DNA of 64,000 bases from Uloborus plumipes (Eukaryota; Arthropoda; Arachnida; Araneae; Uloboridae): NCBI GenBank assembly GCA_038373865.1, contig JAXGGA010000023.1, positions 62,001-126,000 on the forward strand, in the 5' to 3' direction. Position 1 is the stretch's first letter, and each line of letters starts with the position of its first letter. The position numbers and the translations under genes are program-made. Under the pieces are notes generated by a model. It had not been told where the DNA came from and did not search any database. It was given only the letters and a program-made list of their open reading frames with translations. Positions 47,493-59,099 of the stretch are shown here, piece by piece.

Positions 47493-47884
47493 CTTATAAT
47501 GTATAATGTTATGCACATTTTTTTTAGTGTTGCAAGTGGCAATATTGGTGACGTAATTCACGAAACGTAACACAGCAAAAGCCATTTAGGCTTATAATGT
47601 ATAATGTTATGCACATTTTTTTTAGTGTTGCAAGTGGCAATATTGGTGACGTAATTCACGAAACGTAACACAGCAAAAGCCATTTAGGCTTATAATGTAT
47701 AATGTTATGCACATTTTTTTTAGTGTTGCAAGTGGCAATATTGGTGACGTAATTCACGAAACGTAACACAGCAAAAGCCATTTAGGCTTATAATGTATAA
47801 TGTTATGCACATTTTTTTTAGTGTTGCAAGTGGCAATATTGGTGACGTAATTCACGAAACGTAACACAGCAAAAGCCATTTAGG
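47493..47884 (+). repeat. 98-bp tandem repeat, four near-identical copies
   Basis: Units begin CTTATAATGTATAATGTTAT at 47493, 47591, 47689 and 47787. They appear identical over their full length, so the array is very young or kept uniform. Each unit contains GTGACGTAATTCACG, with a CRE-like half-site, and AAACGTAACACAGCAAAAGC. Ninety-eight is not a multiple of three, so no frame runs through. Confidence 0.95.
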
Positions 47885-47889
47885 CTTGT

Positions 47890-48715
47890 AAAGTATCAAA
47901 TTTGGTATTGAGTTTACCTAGAAGCATTTTCAGAGTTTAATTTGAATATTATTTGAATATTTGCGGTGTCTAAGTTAAATGCTTGAAAGTTATTTGCAAC
48001 GTTTCACCTGAAAACATGGAAATTACATGGCCTTCTGTTGTTGACAAGAAGTAGTCGAGGTCAATTGGATTAGTTAGAATAAGAGATTGTTAGGGTTGGA
48101 ATGATCCAGTCCGTCCTAATTAGAAGTTGTTCTTGTTAGTTAACGTTGCAGCGTCTTTATGTATGGCAAGAAAAATATAGTTGTTTAGGTTTATCCACTT
48201 GAAATCATAGTAGAAACTATCGGAGAAGTTGAATTATTTCTTTAAGTACGTAATGTATTTAATCTGTGTCATAATTCAATGTTATTTCGTTTTAAACTAT
48301 ATTTCCTGTAATAATGTAGAGCAAATAGAAAGTAAACGCTTACGTTCTAAGTTCTTTTGGAAAAATTAAACATACTATAAGAATATTTTACGCACTTTTG
48401 GGTGAATCATAGTAATACCAAAATTTCTCTATTTCTCTCTTTTTAAGGACCCGGCTAATGTTAATTTTGAGAGGTCGTCGTAGATGAACCGAAATTAGCC
48501 AGAAAAGAAAAATAAATCAGTTAGGAGATCTTTTGCAGTGGTATTTTACACTAAATAACATTACGGAAACCGATATCCTGCAAGTTACTTTCCACATAGA
48601 TTGGAAAACATAGTTGCTGACAGCCGACAGGTTATTTGAAGCTGAATGAAAAGCGTCTATTAGTTTTTAAACATGGACATCAATAAATGATATGAAACTT
48701 TTTTTTTCAACATTT
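47890..48715. other. non-coding stretch
   Basis: Nothing recognised. Confidence 0.4.
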
Positions 48716-48717
48716 CT

Positions 48718-48935
48718 GACCACTCCCTCTTTGTCATACGGTGTCACATTTCACCTTTTACTTCCCTTTTTGTCACTTGTCACGATATTTTTTATTAACA
48801 TATCCCTATAAGAATAAAATACGTGATGTCACATTTTGTTTTCCTCTTCCTCTCCCGTGTCACAAACTGTCACTATTTTCTGAAGCTCCCTTTACCTCTC
48901 AAAGCAAGACATCATTTGTGAACAGCCCCAAACCA
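48718..48935 (+). repeat. TGTCACA-rich dispersed repeat, copy 2
   Basis: CTTTGTCATACGGTGTCACA, TTTTTGTCACTTGTCACGA, AAATACGTGATGTCACATT and CGTGTCACAAACTGTCAC follow each other in pyrimidine-rich DNA, then ACATCATTTGTGAACAGCCC. Copy 3 has the same order, so it is a real repeat family of unknown type. Confidence 0.5.
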
Positions 48936-48939
48936 GATG

Positions 48940-50830
48940 TTGGAAGAAAACAGTCCTAAAAAGTTTTGAATTTTAATCCAACGATTTTACTCCGGTAGCT
49001 TCTTCTTGCTTGAAAATGCAGGTAGAGGAATAAACGTCTACAAGAATGTAAAATGCAAACCAGAGTGCAGAGGCGAGATAAACGTAAAATTAACGCTTAA
49101 ATATGTCTCATAACTTTGAACTGAAGCCTGAAATATAAGAACAAAAACGTGAAAAGAAAACACTCTGGACACTTTTTAAGCCTCTCAAAAACTTTCTAAA
49201 ATGGGAACAAAAAATTCAGCTATAAAACAGATTCCATGACATCGGATGAAGATGACGTGGAAAGTGACAAAACCTTTCTATAATGAGTAGCACTTCAGGT
49301 CAAAATTAAGTAGATTGTTCAAATACAAAATCCATACCGATGCAGAAGAGAATAATCAAAGCATTATTATGGATTTTTTAAATTTGTCGAATAAAAATGA
49401 GCTTTTTCAATATTTTTTTTCTTTTTGGAACTTATTTCATTTAAAATTATCAATTGAAGACATCGGTGTAAAAAACGGCTACACTTTTTAAACTTTGAGT
49501 GATAGTAAAAAAAAAAAAAAAAAACGCTTTAAACATACTGGTAGAGTTTTAAAAGGTGGCTGATATTTTATTTTTAACTTAGTTGATACAGAAAAACTTT
49601 TAATCACCATTTGACGATTGATTATTTTCAGGTTTAGTGTACATGAATATAAATTATTTTACCGTTTGTAACACCAAATTTAAATATTTACGTGTGAGAT
49701 ATTAAACATAAAAGGTGGATTCAAGTAAAAAAAACATTGCAATGTTATTACTACACATTTTTGAATACAATATTTTAAAAAAGAAATTATAAATTTTTTC
49801 TTGTGAAGAAAAAACTCTTTAACACCCCCCCCCCTCTCGAAAAAAAAACTTTTTCCCGACCATTTCTTTCTTAACTGTAACTAAAAAAAGAGAACTAAAG
49901 AAAAATAAAAATAAACAACTATGACCCCAATAGTTTTCAAGCTTGTCACAACCAGAGCGGGTGTTAATACTGTAATTAACTCTATGATGACAATGCAGAT
50001 GTATCACTATGGTAAAAAATATTTTTCAAATGTTTTCCTTTCAAAATAAAGAAAATTGTTAACTAAAATTTAAGTAACAAATCACAACCAGACTTTAAAG
50101 TATTCGAAAAAGAGCTTTTATTTTGTAGAAGAGTTCACTTAGCATAAAGAATATCTGTGCCAGAGAACTACAGATAGTTACTGTCTAAAAATTACTCTGG
50201 GTGACTTTAAAGTTGTACATCTAAAAGTCAAATTTTCTATCGGAAAAATTGCCAGTCATTTAAGTAGCATGAATGTCTTATCTTCCTTCATTCGAAATAA
50301 AAGCGAGTTCGACATTACCCATACTTCCCTTCATGGAAATCTTCAGGATTTCTCATTAAAAAAATCTCAACCGCATTCTCGGTTTGTTTGCTTATCTTAT
50401 GCCTCTATCAAAAACTTCAATGTTTTTTTCTCGATAAGGAGACATTTCTTATCGCGTAAAGAAATGGAAAACAGCTTTCAAAGTTGGAAAGTATTTCTGG
50501 TACAAGCTTTTTGCTTTAATGATTAAATTTCGTTTTGATGCTTTTCCTCTGATGCCCGTCTGACTGTTTCTGTATTTCACTTAATTTCTTATCTTAATTC
50601 TCAGTTGATATTTCATGGTCCTTAAGTACATAGTTAATTGCAATTACATTTTTTGTTTGCGACCACAGCATTTTATTAGCAAGTATTTATTTAAAAGAAG
50701 AAAAGAGCTATGTAAAGAAAAAAAAAATGTCATCTGGAATTCTAATTATGTTTTCGCAGTGATAAATTGCGATAAGTATGTAGTGTACGCATGAGAGTAC
50801 CAACCTAACTTTGAACCATTTCCCTTAAAA
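48940..50830. other. non-coding stretch
   Basis: No gene or bounded element is recognised. There is an A-run at 49509-49524 and a C-run near 49826. The 85-codon frame at 50269-50526 has an ATG but no domain-like features. Confidence 0.4.
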
Positions 50831-50832
50831 TC

Positions 50833-50990
50833 TTTCTTAGTTCGGTGGTTAAAGTAATGGGTTCCCATCACGAAGGACCCTGAATCAAACTCCGCCAGTA
50901 CACCATATTCGTACGCCAAACATTGGTGAGCCGGCAACTTAACAGATGGCGTCATCTACCGTCAGTACGTGCCACCATACCCTGCACGTT
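50833..50990 (+). mobile_element. second tRNA-like SINE family
   Basis: TTAGTTCGGTGGTTAAAGTAA resembles an A-box region, and GGACCCTGAATCAAACTCCGC about 40 nt on resembles a B-box region. The body downstream (GGTGAGCCGGCAACTTAACAG) differs from the other SINE family in the window. Confidence 0.5.
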
Positions 50991-51030
50991 GAAAGAGCAG
51001 AGGCTGGTGGAGGCGTAGCGTTGGCAGACG

Positions 51031-51524
51031 CAGGGGTGCCCACAGGGGGGGATTATGGCGCAAGTTGCGACATCGAAATTTTTTGGGGGGGGGGGATTTT
51101 TTTTAACTAATTTATTCATTTATTTAAATTTATTAATTTATTTTTAAATTAAATTATTTACTGATTTTTTTAATGTAAATTATTCGTTAATTTATTTTTT
51201 TAACGTAAGTTATTTCTTTATTATTATTTATTTATTTATTTTGTGTGTGTGTGTGTGCTTGGAATCTCTGAAAAAGGGGGAAAAAAAGCAATTCTATTCT
51301 GCGCATAATTAGTACTTTAAAAATATTAATAATATACAAAAAAATAGTTTTAATTTTAAAAAAATGAATAAAAATATTAAAATATATAAATAAATACTAT
51401 TTAAAAAATAAAAAAAAATTAAAAAATAAATAAAATTAAAAAGAGGGATAAAAATTACAATATGGTTGAAAGATTTGGGGGGGGGAGTTTGCGCCATTGA
51501 GCTTGGGAGGGATGGGCACCCCTG
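51031..51524 (+). mobile_element. hAT-type MITE, GGGGTGCCCA family, copy 1 (494 bp)
   Basis: The duplication GGCAGACG is exact (51023-51030 and 51525-51532). The ends are CAGGGGTGCCCACAGGGGGG and GATGGGCACCCCTG. The interior is a G-run, ATTTATTTATT-type low complexity, a (TG) tract and AAATAAATAAA low complexity. Confidence 0.9.
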
Positions 51525-51532
51525 GGCAGACG

Positions 51533-52556
51533 ACATATTGCAAATTTGTCATTGCTTAAAAGAAAGAAAGAAAGAAAAACCTAGTGTTTTTTAAGAAGTG
51601 CATACTTCTAAAACTTATAGCAAACTTGTTTAAAAGTTAAAACCGATTATTTCAAATTTGTAGAAAGGTAGAAATTAATTTTCGCTGCTCCAATTTTTCC
51701 TCTTCTTCAAATCTTTGGAAACACTCAGTGTAAGCGTCAAGTTCAATTCAATGTGTTTTACAGTTTTGCATGATACCCAAAAAATTGGAGATACAGAGAA
51801 GTTGTTCTACAATCCGACAAGTCTGCGACATCATTTTCTAGACATCGGGAGTTTTCTTAGATTATATTTCATTCACTCGCGTGTAAGCTGGATGAATAAG
51901 TTCTGAACAGAAAAGAATAGGGTAATCCGACGAGTGAATAAATATTGAAATGGTTTACTCACGCAATTTCCTTTATGTAACTCATATACAAAATTGTTGC
52001 GTAGATAAGTGAGTTCTAAAAGTCAATAAATAAAATATTTATTGGGCAACGCAACACACACTTCTACATATATACCGTTGGCCTCATAAGCTTTTGTTCC
52101 CGGGTTCAGAATCGGGGGGTCCAAATAGACCGTCGATGGCTTTTCGAGATTCATAAAATCGTCAGCGCCCATGCCGCATGTTTTCGCGAAGCAAGCATGT
52201 CAATCAAAAATATGACAATGAAAAATGTCAACACGGCAATCATGTCGTCATCAAAGCATATCAATGAAAAATCTGTTCAGTGTTACATTTATATACTACA
52301 GCTTTTTGAAACGAAAATTATTCTTAAATATTCCTTTACAAACCACAAGCCCGACAACAAGAAACTGTCAAAGCTTGCGGTAAAAATGCGAATCTGCAGC
52401 CGGCTTTTGATGATAAAGCAAACGAACGAATCTGAATGGTAGCTAAAGTCATGGATTTTGTCCTACCCATTTCATCCACTCCTCTTCAAATGTGTTTAAT
52501 GAATTGAAAATCACGGGAACACATGTCTCAAAAGATAATGAATGAGGTTATATTTG
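51533..52556. other. non-coding stretch
   Basis: No gene is recognised. A slightly GC-richer patch at 52090-52250 has no splice signals or frame that I trust. Confidence 0.4.
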
Positions 52557-52558
52557 TA

Positions 52559-52690
52559 CCTCAGAACCAGACTAACGTAAGTCCATTTTCGTCATTTTTC
52601 GGTAGAGGGGAAAAACGATTGTCGAATACATCGTTTTTCCCCTCTACTGAAAAATGACGAAAATGGACTTACGTTAGTCTGGTTCTGAGG
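52559..52690. mobile_element. near-perfect foldback MITE (132 bp)
   Basis: Arms of about 61 nt pair almost without mismatch around a loop of about 10 nt. The ends are CCTCAGAACCAGACTAACGT and its complement, with TA on both sides (52557-52558 and 52691-52692). A transcript of either strand would fold into a miRNA-precursor-like hairpin. Confidence 0.85.
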
Positions 52691-53089
52691 TACAGATATG
52701 GTACATTGCCCTCTTTCAGAGTTTGTTCCCGTTTTTGATGGAATGGCTTTAGTTTAATTTCGACCACTTGTGTAACATGCCAGAAAAGTAAAAAATTGAA
52801 AAAAAAAAAAAAAAAAAAAAATCTCATAGATAGGTGACCTTTTTTTCACCAAAGAAGTCTGTAAAAGTATTTTACTTACGTTCTTTTAAATATTTATGAT
52901 TTATTGAGAAATAGCAAACGTTAAAAATAAAAAAAGTAATTATTTTACTTTTTTCAACGTCTTTTAGAAGAATCGCAGAAAATTAGAGAATTACGTAATA
53001 TATTATAAAATTGATAGCAAAAAACATTATACAAAGTTTAAATTTCATTCCGTTTTCTTTCAAAATGTTTTTAATAAAATTAATTTTTT

Positions 53090-53301
53090 TAAAGGCAATC
53101 AGGAAAGAACTTCCGAGAAACGGTCGGATTTTCTGTAGACCGGAAAAGCGGCTAAGAATTGCTGGTCTAATACATCGTTGGGGAAAAAAGCACGATAGTA
53201 TCATTCAACGGTATGCAGTGGCTGAGATAAGAAATCCGCTCAAGAGGCAGAATCGGGTAGTTTTTCTTCATGATCGGCATGATGATTATAACTGGAAATA
53301 A
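53090..53301. other. GC-richer open stretch, possible exon on either strand
   Basis: The plus strand is open for 70 codons of ordinary composition (RKELPRNGRIFCRPEKR and on to HDRHDDYNWK), ending at a stop that overlaps AATAAA. An acceptor-like TTTTTTTAAAG precedes it. The minus strand instead has an acceptor-like TTTATTTCCAG at 53291-53301, followed by 16 codons in phase with the 58-kb exon and then a stop. Neither reading matches a family I know. Confidence 0.2.
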
Positions 53302-54475
53302 ATGCTCAATTCAATCTCGTCTTTCATATGTTAAAAAACGATAAATGTTTGCCTTAAAACTGAATATTTTCTCCACACTATTTGAAATTTGATTCACTCT
53401 TTTAATAAAAATAACTGAACTCTTTAAATATATGGCTATACTAAACTCTACAAAATAAAACTATGATGTATTTTTAATTTTGTTTTGGAAAATTTAAAAA
53501 ACTTTTATGACGCATGTCCGAAAACCTTATGGTCGTCTCTGATAACATAAGTTTTTTCCTACCTACCAACTATCAAACATTTTCGCAACTATTTGAGGGG
53601 AAGATCCGTAAGAAAATACGAGCATATTTACTTTTAATCATATTGATTACTTTTACAATTAACAAAGAATAAACGAAACAATGAGAGAACACCGACAACT
53701 TTAATTAGCAAAAATAAAAGTCGAAATTCTATATAAACTTAATTACGAAGATGAAAAATATTTTTTAATTAGGGATAATATTTAAAATACTTCCTTTTCT
53801 TTCTACAAAAAATAAAAATAAAATCCAATAATAACGTTTTAGTAAAGTATATTTGTAAATGAGATAATTTTATGAAATCCTAAAATTAACGAATATAACC
53901 CTTCTTTAGACTTCTGTTCCTAATAAATACTGCGGTATGTTCAAAATCATAGACAACTTATTTTTAAGAGATTTTTTCATTATTTTTGACTGGCAGAAAA
54001 TTTTACCGTCATTAAAATCTTTTTTCCTGCCTTTTTGCCGTAAAACTTTCTTGCTTACAAAAATTTCAAATCTTGAGAGTGCAACAATGAAGGCAAGAAG
54101 GAGGGTGGAGGTATTTAAACAAATGTCTCTTGGTCTTTTAAGTGCTTGGGGTGTTTAAGCGTCCGAATGTCATTGAGACAATTGCAATTTATGTAAAAGT
54201 TACTTTTATTCTGCCTTTTTTCTAATCGATTCGGTTTTGTTAAACTGGATTAGTTTAAAGACGAAGTTCCAAAACTTATTGTATTTTATGAAATTCATTA
54301 AAATCTAAGCAGTTATAGTAATAATAAAAAAAAAGTTATTTTTTAATTTGAATTTATCGCAGAATATCGTTTAGTAGACGGGGAAATTGAAATTTTTACG
54401 ATCCAATGATATAATTTCTTTCTCATATATTAGTTACTATTTTGTAATGGTATCGAAAGCATGCGTAATTTTGTT

Positions 54476-54685
54476 TTTACTCAGGGAAACAAACTCACAC
54501 ACCTGCTTAAAGATGAACATTTCAATTTGCTTAGATATAAACTTGTCGATCTTAAATTTCGCAGTACCACTAAATGCAGCTTTATGAGATACGACTGGAA
54601 AAGGCCGATGTACAAAGAGTACCAGGCGTTTTACTTCGAGATATCGCACATGTGTAATGAAAAGGGAACTTCTCCAATTAGATAA
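54476..54685 (+). other. possible exon, unrecognised
   Basis: Acceptor-like TTGTTTTTACTCAG is followed by 66 open codons rich in charged and aromatic residues (RYKLVDLKFRSTTKCSF, then MRYDWKRPMYKEYQAFYFE), ending at TAA. Its composition differs from the surrounding AT-rich noise. No polyadenylation signal or partner exon is seen. Confidence 0.22.
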
Positions 54686-54689
54686 TCAT

Positions 54690-55955
54690 TATAGAAGTAC
54701 CTCTTTTATAAAACTCGTGAGATATGCTAATAGGCCTAACGCAGCTTAAAATGAATAATGTTTAGACAAAAATGATAAATTTTAAGAAGTTACGGTTTTC
54801 TCAATGTCTAGTACAACATCCCCTCGTTATATCGCTCAATCAGATAAATTGCGCTTTTTCATTGACTCCCAAAAAAGGATTAAAAAACTGTTTTAAATTT
54901 AAGTACACTGAAACAAAAATACTTTATTCATGGGCAAAAGTATTTTCTTCATCTATGGTTTATTTTTATAGGTGAACAAACTGTGTTTTCTGTTTATCTA
55001 AATTTGCTTTGAAGTTGTAACTTTAGATTCTTATTCCATTAAATGACAATATTTTAAATTCAGTTTTCTTTTAACGGAACAAGTGTAAACTAATGTTCTT
55101 CTGTATTTCGTGTCACGAAGTTTTCCTGATATGATAAAGAATTTTTTTAGTTGCCACATCCTTTATTTTTACTTTAATGGAACAGAGACTTTTCATGGTA
55201 TCGCGCTTTTATGTTGTTTCCAGACAAGCGCTGCATAAAAAAGAGTTACAGTAGTTAAATTTAAGATAATTCTACCCTTACGAACATAAAATTAAACTTT
55301 AAACATAATTGTTACTTTTTGTAATCAAGGGAACCGCACCAAAATTTAAGATAGTATTAATAACACTAAGTTAAACAAGAGAAAGAAAAAGATAGATTTT
55401 TATCTAACCAAATTGAAATTGTGTGTGTTTAAAGTTTGACTGTTACATTTGTAACGGTGGAATTGCCCTAAAAAGAGTGCACTCGTTATGATAAAAGGTA
55501 TTAATTATTTTCTAAATATAGAGATGAATTTCTTTACTTCATTTTGCATATTAAGGGTTGTCACGAGTAACGGATAATCCCAAGAACTTCGTTAGATTTC
55601 GGAAATTCGTATTAACCGAGTTGTGCAACTGTACATACATAACATATATTAGTTCTTTAATGCTCTACTATTAAAATAGAAAATAAAAATCCGGACTTTA
55701 AAATTTCGAAACATCAAAACTCCGAACGGACGTGAAATTTTAATAAATTTGCCTTCATGTTTGAAAAACATTAAAATTTAGTTTTGGTTAAATTTTCTTA
55801 AAAAAGTAATTAATTACATACTGAAGCGTTATGTATCCGATATTTTTCATTTTGCACAACCACTCCATTTGATTAAATGACGTAATATTTTTCTATATTC
55901 TAAAAAAGCAGAGAAATTTGAAAATCTGAATGATTTATGTCCTAGGTCAGGGTCA
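54690..55955. other. AT-rich non-coding stretch
   Basis: No gene or bounded element is recognised. Confidence 0.4.
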
Positions 55956-55963
55956 TTATTAGT

Positions 55964-56130
55964 CAGGGCCTCTGAGAGTCTATGTTAGGCCAGTCGGAAA
56001 CCAAGGGCCCGGTGCCTGCAACGGTTGGGCTCGGAATCCGAGTAGTATTATTTTATTTTATGAATTTAGGGGGCTAGGGGCCCCGACGAAATAGCTGACA
56101 AGGTGCCTGGTTTGGCTCTTGGCGACCCTA
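55964..56130. mobile_element. short hAT-like element (167 bp)
   Basis: The ends are CAGGGCCTCTGAGAG and, inverted, TAGGGTCGCCAAGAG. The 8-bp flanks TTATTAGT and CAATTAGT match at six positions. It is GC-rich against its surroundings (GGGGGCTAGGGGCCCCG). Confidence 0.6.
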
Positions 56131-56169
56131 CAATTAGTTTTGAAGCTCTACTGTATTTTACGCTTTTAG

Positions 56170-57764
56170 CCCATCAATGCCTGACATTTTCCCCCCAAAG
56201 ATATTTTGTGTACTGGTTACAAATAGTGTTAAATGGACAGGAAAAATAATTCAAAAAATATCATGTAAAAAATATTTTTTCTATTAAAAAAAGAAAAATC
56301 GTACTTAAGAAGCTACGCTAGGCACCAGAGGGTAGGGATGCACCGATTAATCGGCAGTACCGATTAATCGGCCATAATCGGCCACTTTGCCGATTATTAA
56401 TAATCTGCAAAATCTTACCGATTAATCGGCGAATTTTTTTAATTTTTTATATTATCTTTTAAAGTATACCTTCAAAAAGAAACTATGATAAATTGTTTTA
56501 TTAACAGTAAATAAATGTAATTTTCTGAAATCCTTACTATAACATACAGTATGAAAGTGTGTACAGAGTAAAAACAAAACGAATAGTTCATAGAAAACGT
56601 AAAACTGATTGGAATATTAAAAGATAACCCTCTGCAAATTCCTGAAATTTTAAATTGGAATTCAAAAACATGAATATTTCATTTCATTTATAATCAGTCA
56701 AATTTTGCTGGTCAACCGGCGAAAAAGATGTTTTAAATAAAATTAATTGAACGATTTTTGAACACAATATTACGATAGATAAATTTATAAACAAGAAATG
56801 AATAATTTTCTGCGAACAAGAATTACACGTTTTACGAAAGTGTAATGAGTAAAAACAAAACAAATAATTCAAAGAATGAAATACAAAATAATAATAATAA
56901 TAATAAATTGCCTCTTAGTTAATATAAATGATTTAATAATTTAATGTTCCTATTCTGAATAAATCTACACTTATAGACAATGTTGCAACATTTTTCATGT
57001 CTCGATATTTTTCTCTTTAGCTTATTGCTTTTAAATAACCTCTAATTTTCAAAGAACAAGTCCTGAATTAAATGGCTACTTATAGTTGAAAATTAAATTT
57101 AAATTAAGAACACTCCTAAATTAAAGTGCTCATCACAGTCCCCCTCCCCCCATTTGTTTTAATAACTATTATGTCTAGTGTGTTAATGTAATTTTATTTA
57201 TAAAAAATTTTTAAAAATTTCAAAGGAAGTTGATAAAATTTTGAAATTATTTAACATGGAAAAGTGGAGAAAAACAAATCTTGTGTCAAAAACAAATAAG
57301 TAACCATTTTTAAAAATCGGAATTGTATTAGAAAGGGTAAAAACAGTGAGGGTGAAATAGGTAATATTAAAATAATAAACCCGTATATTAATCGGCTCTA
57401 CCGATTAATCGGCCGATTCTCATTCGCCGATTAATCGGTAATCGGTAATCGGCCAATTTGCTTATCGGTGCATCCCTACCAGAGGGTACAAACTTATTTT
57501 ACTAAAATTTGTTTTCTGCCCACGATATAATATTCAAAAAGACATTTTATAAGAAGAAAAAGAAGCAGCAATTAAAAGAAACTGGCAAGCTGTGAATAAT
57601 TTTAAAACTTAGCTTTTTGTTCTTGAGATTGTGAACGAAGTAATTTTTAATAAAGATCATAACAAAACGGCTTTACAATGGTTATGTGCTGCAATCTGTT
57701 AATTATGAATTTACAGACACACTTTTTGGACCATCTCTAAAAAGGGACGCTAGGCATTAATGAG
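56170..57764 (-). mobile_element. piggyBac-like MITE, copy 2, split by a hAT
   Basis: It has the same family as 1601-2092 in reverse: CCCATCAATGCCTGACATTT at the left and GACGCTAGGCATTAATGAG at the right. The flanks are TTAG, a mutated TTAA (56166-56169), and TTAA (57765-57768). The hAT at 56333-57478 sits inside; without it about 440 bp remain, close to the intact copy. Confidence 0.75.
56333..57478. mobile_element. hAT-type element, TAGGGATGCACC family, copy 1 (1146 bp)
   Basis: The duplication CCAGAGGG is exact (56325-56332 and 57479-57486). The ends are TAGGGATGCACCGATTAATC and CTTATCGGTGCATCCCTA. CCGATTAATCGG palindromes are repeated near both ends. No transposase frame is evident. Confidence 0.92.
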
Positions 57765-57905
57765 TTAACGTTGTTGTGAGTTACCAACAATACGGATATA
57801 TTCGTTAATTTTAGGCAATTTTTAACCAACTAGTTGTTCAACAGAACAGACACAACACACATCATTCAGAACCAGATAGAAGAAACAATACGAGTGCCTA
57901 CTCAC

Positions 57906-58009
57906 CCTCCGAGGGGGGCACCGGGGGCGTCCTGGGCCGTCACGTGCCACGAGAGGCACAAGAGGACCGGGATCACGTGCAGTAGCAACAGGCGACAGTT
58001 GAGCTCCAT
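57906..58009 (-). CDS. first coding exon of a secreted or type I membrane protein, partial
   Basis: On the minus strand an ATG in strong context (GGGATGG) opens 34 codons plus two bases, ending at a consensus donor AGG/GTGAGT. The start MELNCR is followed by a hydrophobic core (LLLLHVIPVLLCLSW) and a small-residue site, HVTA before QDAPGAPLG; this is a textbook signal peptide with likely cleavage after Ala25. Codons are GC-rich and CpG is frequent, unlike the rest of the window. The intron has phase 2 and runs towards lower coordinates. The mature N terminus is too short to name a family; extracellular matrix, cell-adhesion or receptor proteins are all possible. No downstream exon is confidently visible, so intron 1 is probably long. 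Confidence 0.7.
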
Positions 58010-58135
58010 CCCGAAGTGACTCGCAGACTCGAACTGACCCACGACGTTGCAGACGATCCCGAAGGAAGAGAGGGCGCTCACAGAACGCAGCTGACGTCAG
58101 TCTCTACCAGAGGGGAGAGAGAGAACAGAACGTTT
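58010..58135 (-). promoter_or_regulatory. 5' untranslated region or promoter of the exon, with CRE
   Basis: The CpG-rich stretch continues upstream of the ATG. A palindromic TGACGTCA is at 58092-58099. On the minus strand a pyrimidine tract (TTCTCTCTCTCTCCCCTCTG) leads to GTAG at 58104-58107, which could be an acceptor and would make the exon 57906-58103. Alternatively the GA/CT tract and CRE belong to a promoter. The sequence alone does not decide. Confidence 0.4.
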
Positions 58136-59095
58136 AAGATTCAGCGCCTTCTTTTTTTATTTTTCTCTTTTTCTCTCTCCACTTCGCAGTTTCTCAGTGT
58201 CTTAAGTACTTTTTTTTTTCTTCTCGCAGATCACTTCCTTATATGAGAAGTGCCTTCTTTTTTAAATGTTTCCCGCTCTTAAAAGACGAGATAAGTTCGC
58301 GTTCGGTTTCTTGCAGACGATGCATTTATTTCTCGGATTTTTGCCTTTTTGAGATCTCTCTCTCGTCTTGTTAATAACGGTTTCGGAGTGATTTGATTTT
58401 TCCAGTTCAAGGGTTATCTGGCCATTAAGAAGAGACTGAATTAAGTTTGTCGAAGGAATGTGAGAATGTCATTCTGAAACTGAATCTTTGCGAACAGCTT
58501 TGGGAAAAAGTATCATGAAAACCGAAACCACATTTTTGAATATTTTTTAAACTTTGAAAATAAATGCATCACTTAAAAAATGCATTTCTAAGAAAGTCAT
58601 TAAAGAGCATATCATTTAGAGTTATGCATATCATTTTTTGCAATACAATATTAGAACAAATTTTGTTTGTTAAACGTGTTGGACGAAAAGTGTTATTTTC
58701 GTCTAACACGTTTAACAAACAAAATTTAAGTGTTAAAAGAAAATTCAAGTGAAGAGAATTGTTTTTATTATTATTTTAAGAGTGTGTTTGTCTAAAATCT
58801 GTTTTTCTTTGTCGTGACGTAGTTTTTGTCTAAATAGATTTTTATTTGGTTGCGGTAAGATCTTGACATCATACTACAATTCCATAGTTTTATCAACACT
58901 GTTGCAATAGAAACGTGGGACTATGTGTAGTCTGATGTCAAGATTTTGAGCTGCACTCTATATATTTACCGAGTATACACTTATTGAATTAGATAACCAT
59001 GTGTAACTCAATATACACTTAATAATTTATCTTTCTCTCAGTAGTCTCTCGTGCATCAACCAACAAAATCACCACTTTGCAAAGGGTTGGACCAT
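58136..59095. other. upstream flank of the exon
   Basis: T/C-rich just upstream (58150-58225), then AT-rich. CATATAAGG on the minus strand near 58235 is TATA-like. Apart from the hairpin at 58658-58727, nothing else is recognised. Confidence 0.35.
58658..58727. repeat. 32-bp hairpin with 6-nt loop
   Basis: AAATTTTGTTTGTTAAACGT (continuing GTTGGACGAAAA) pairs over all 32 positions with the downstream arm, with one G-T wobble. The loop is GTGTTA. Its size is that of a short miRNA-type precursor or a minimal foldback MITE. It lies about 650 bp upstream of the first-exon ATG. Confidence 0.85.
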
Positions 59096-59099
59096 AAAT

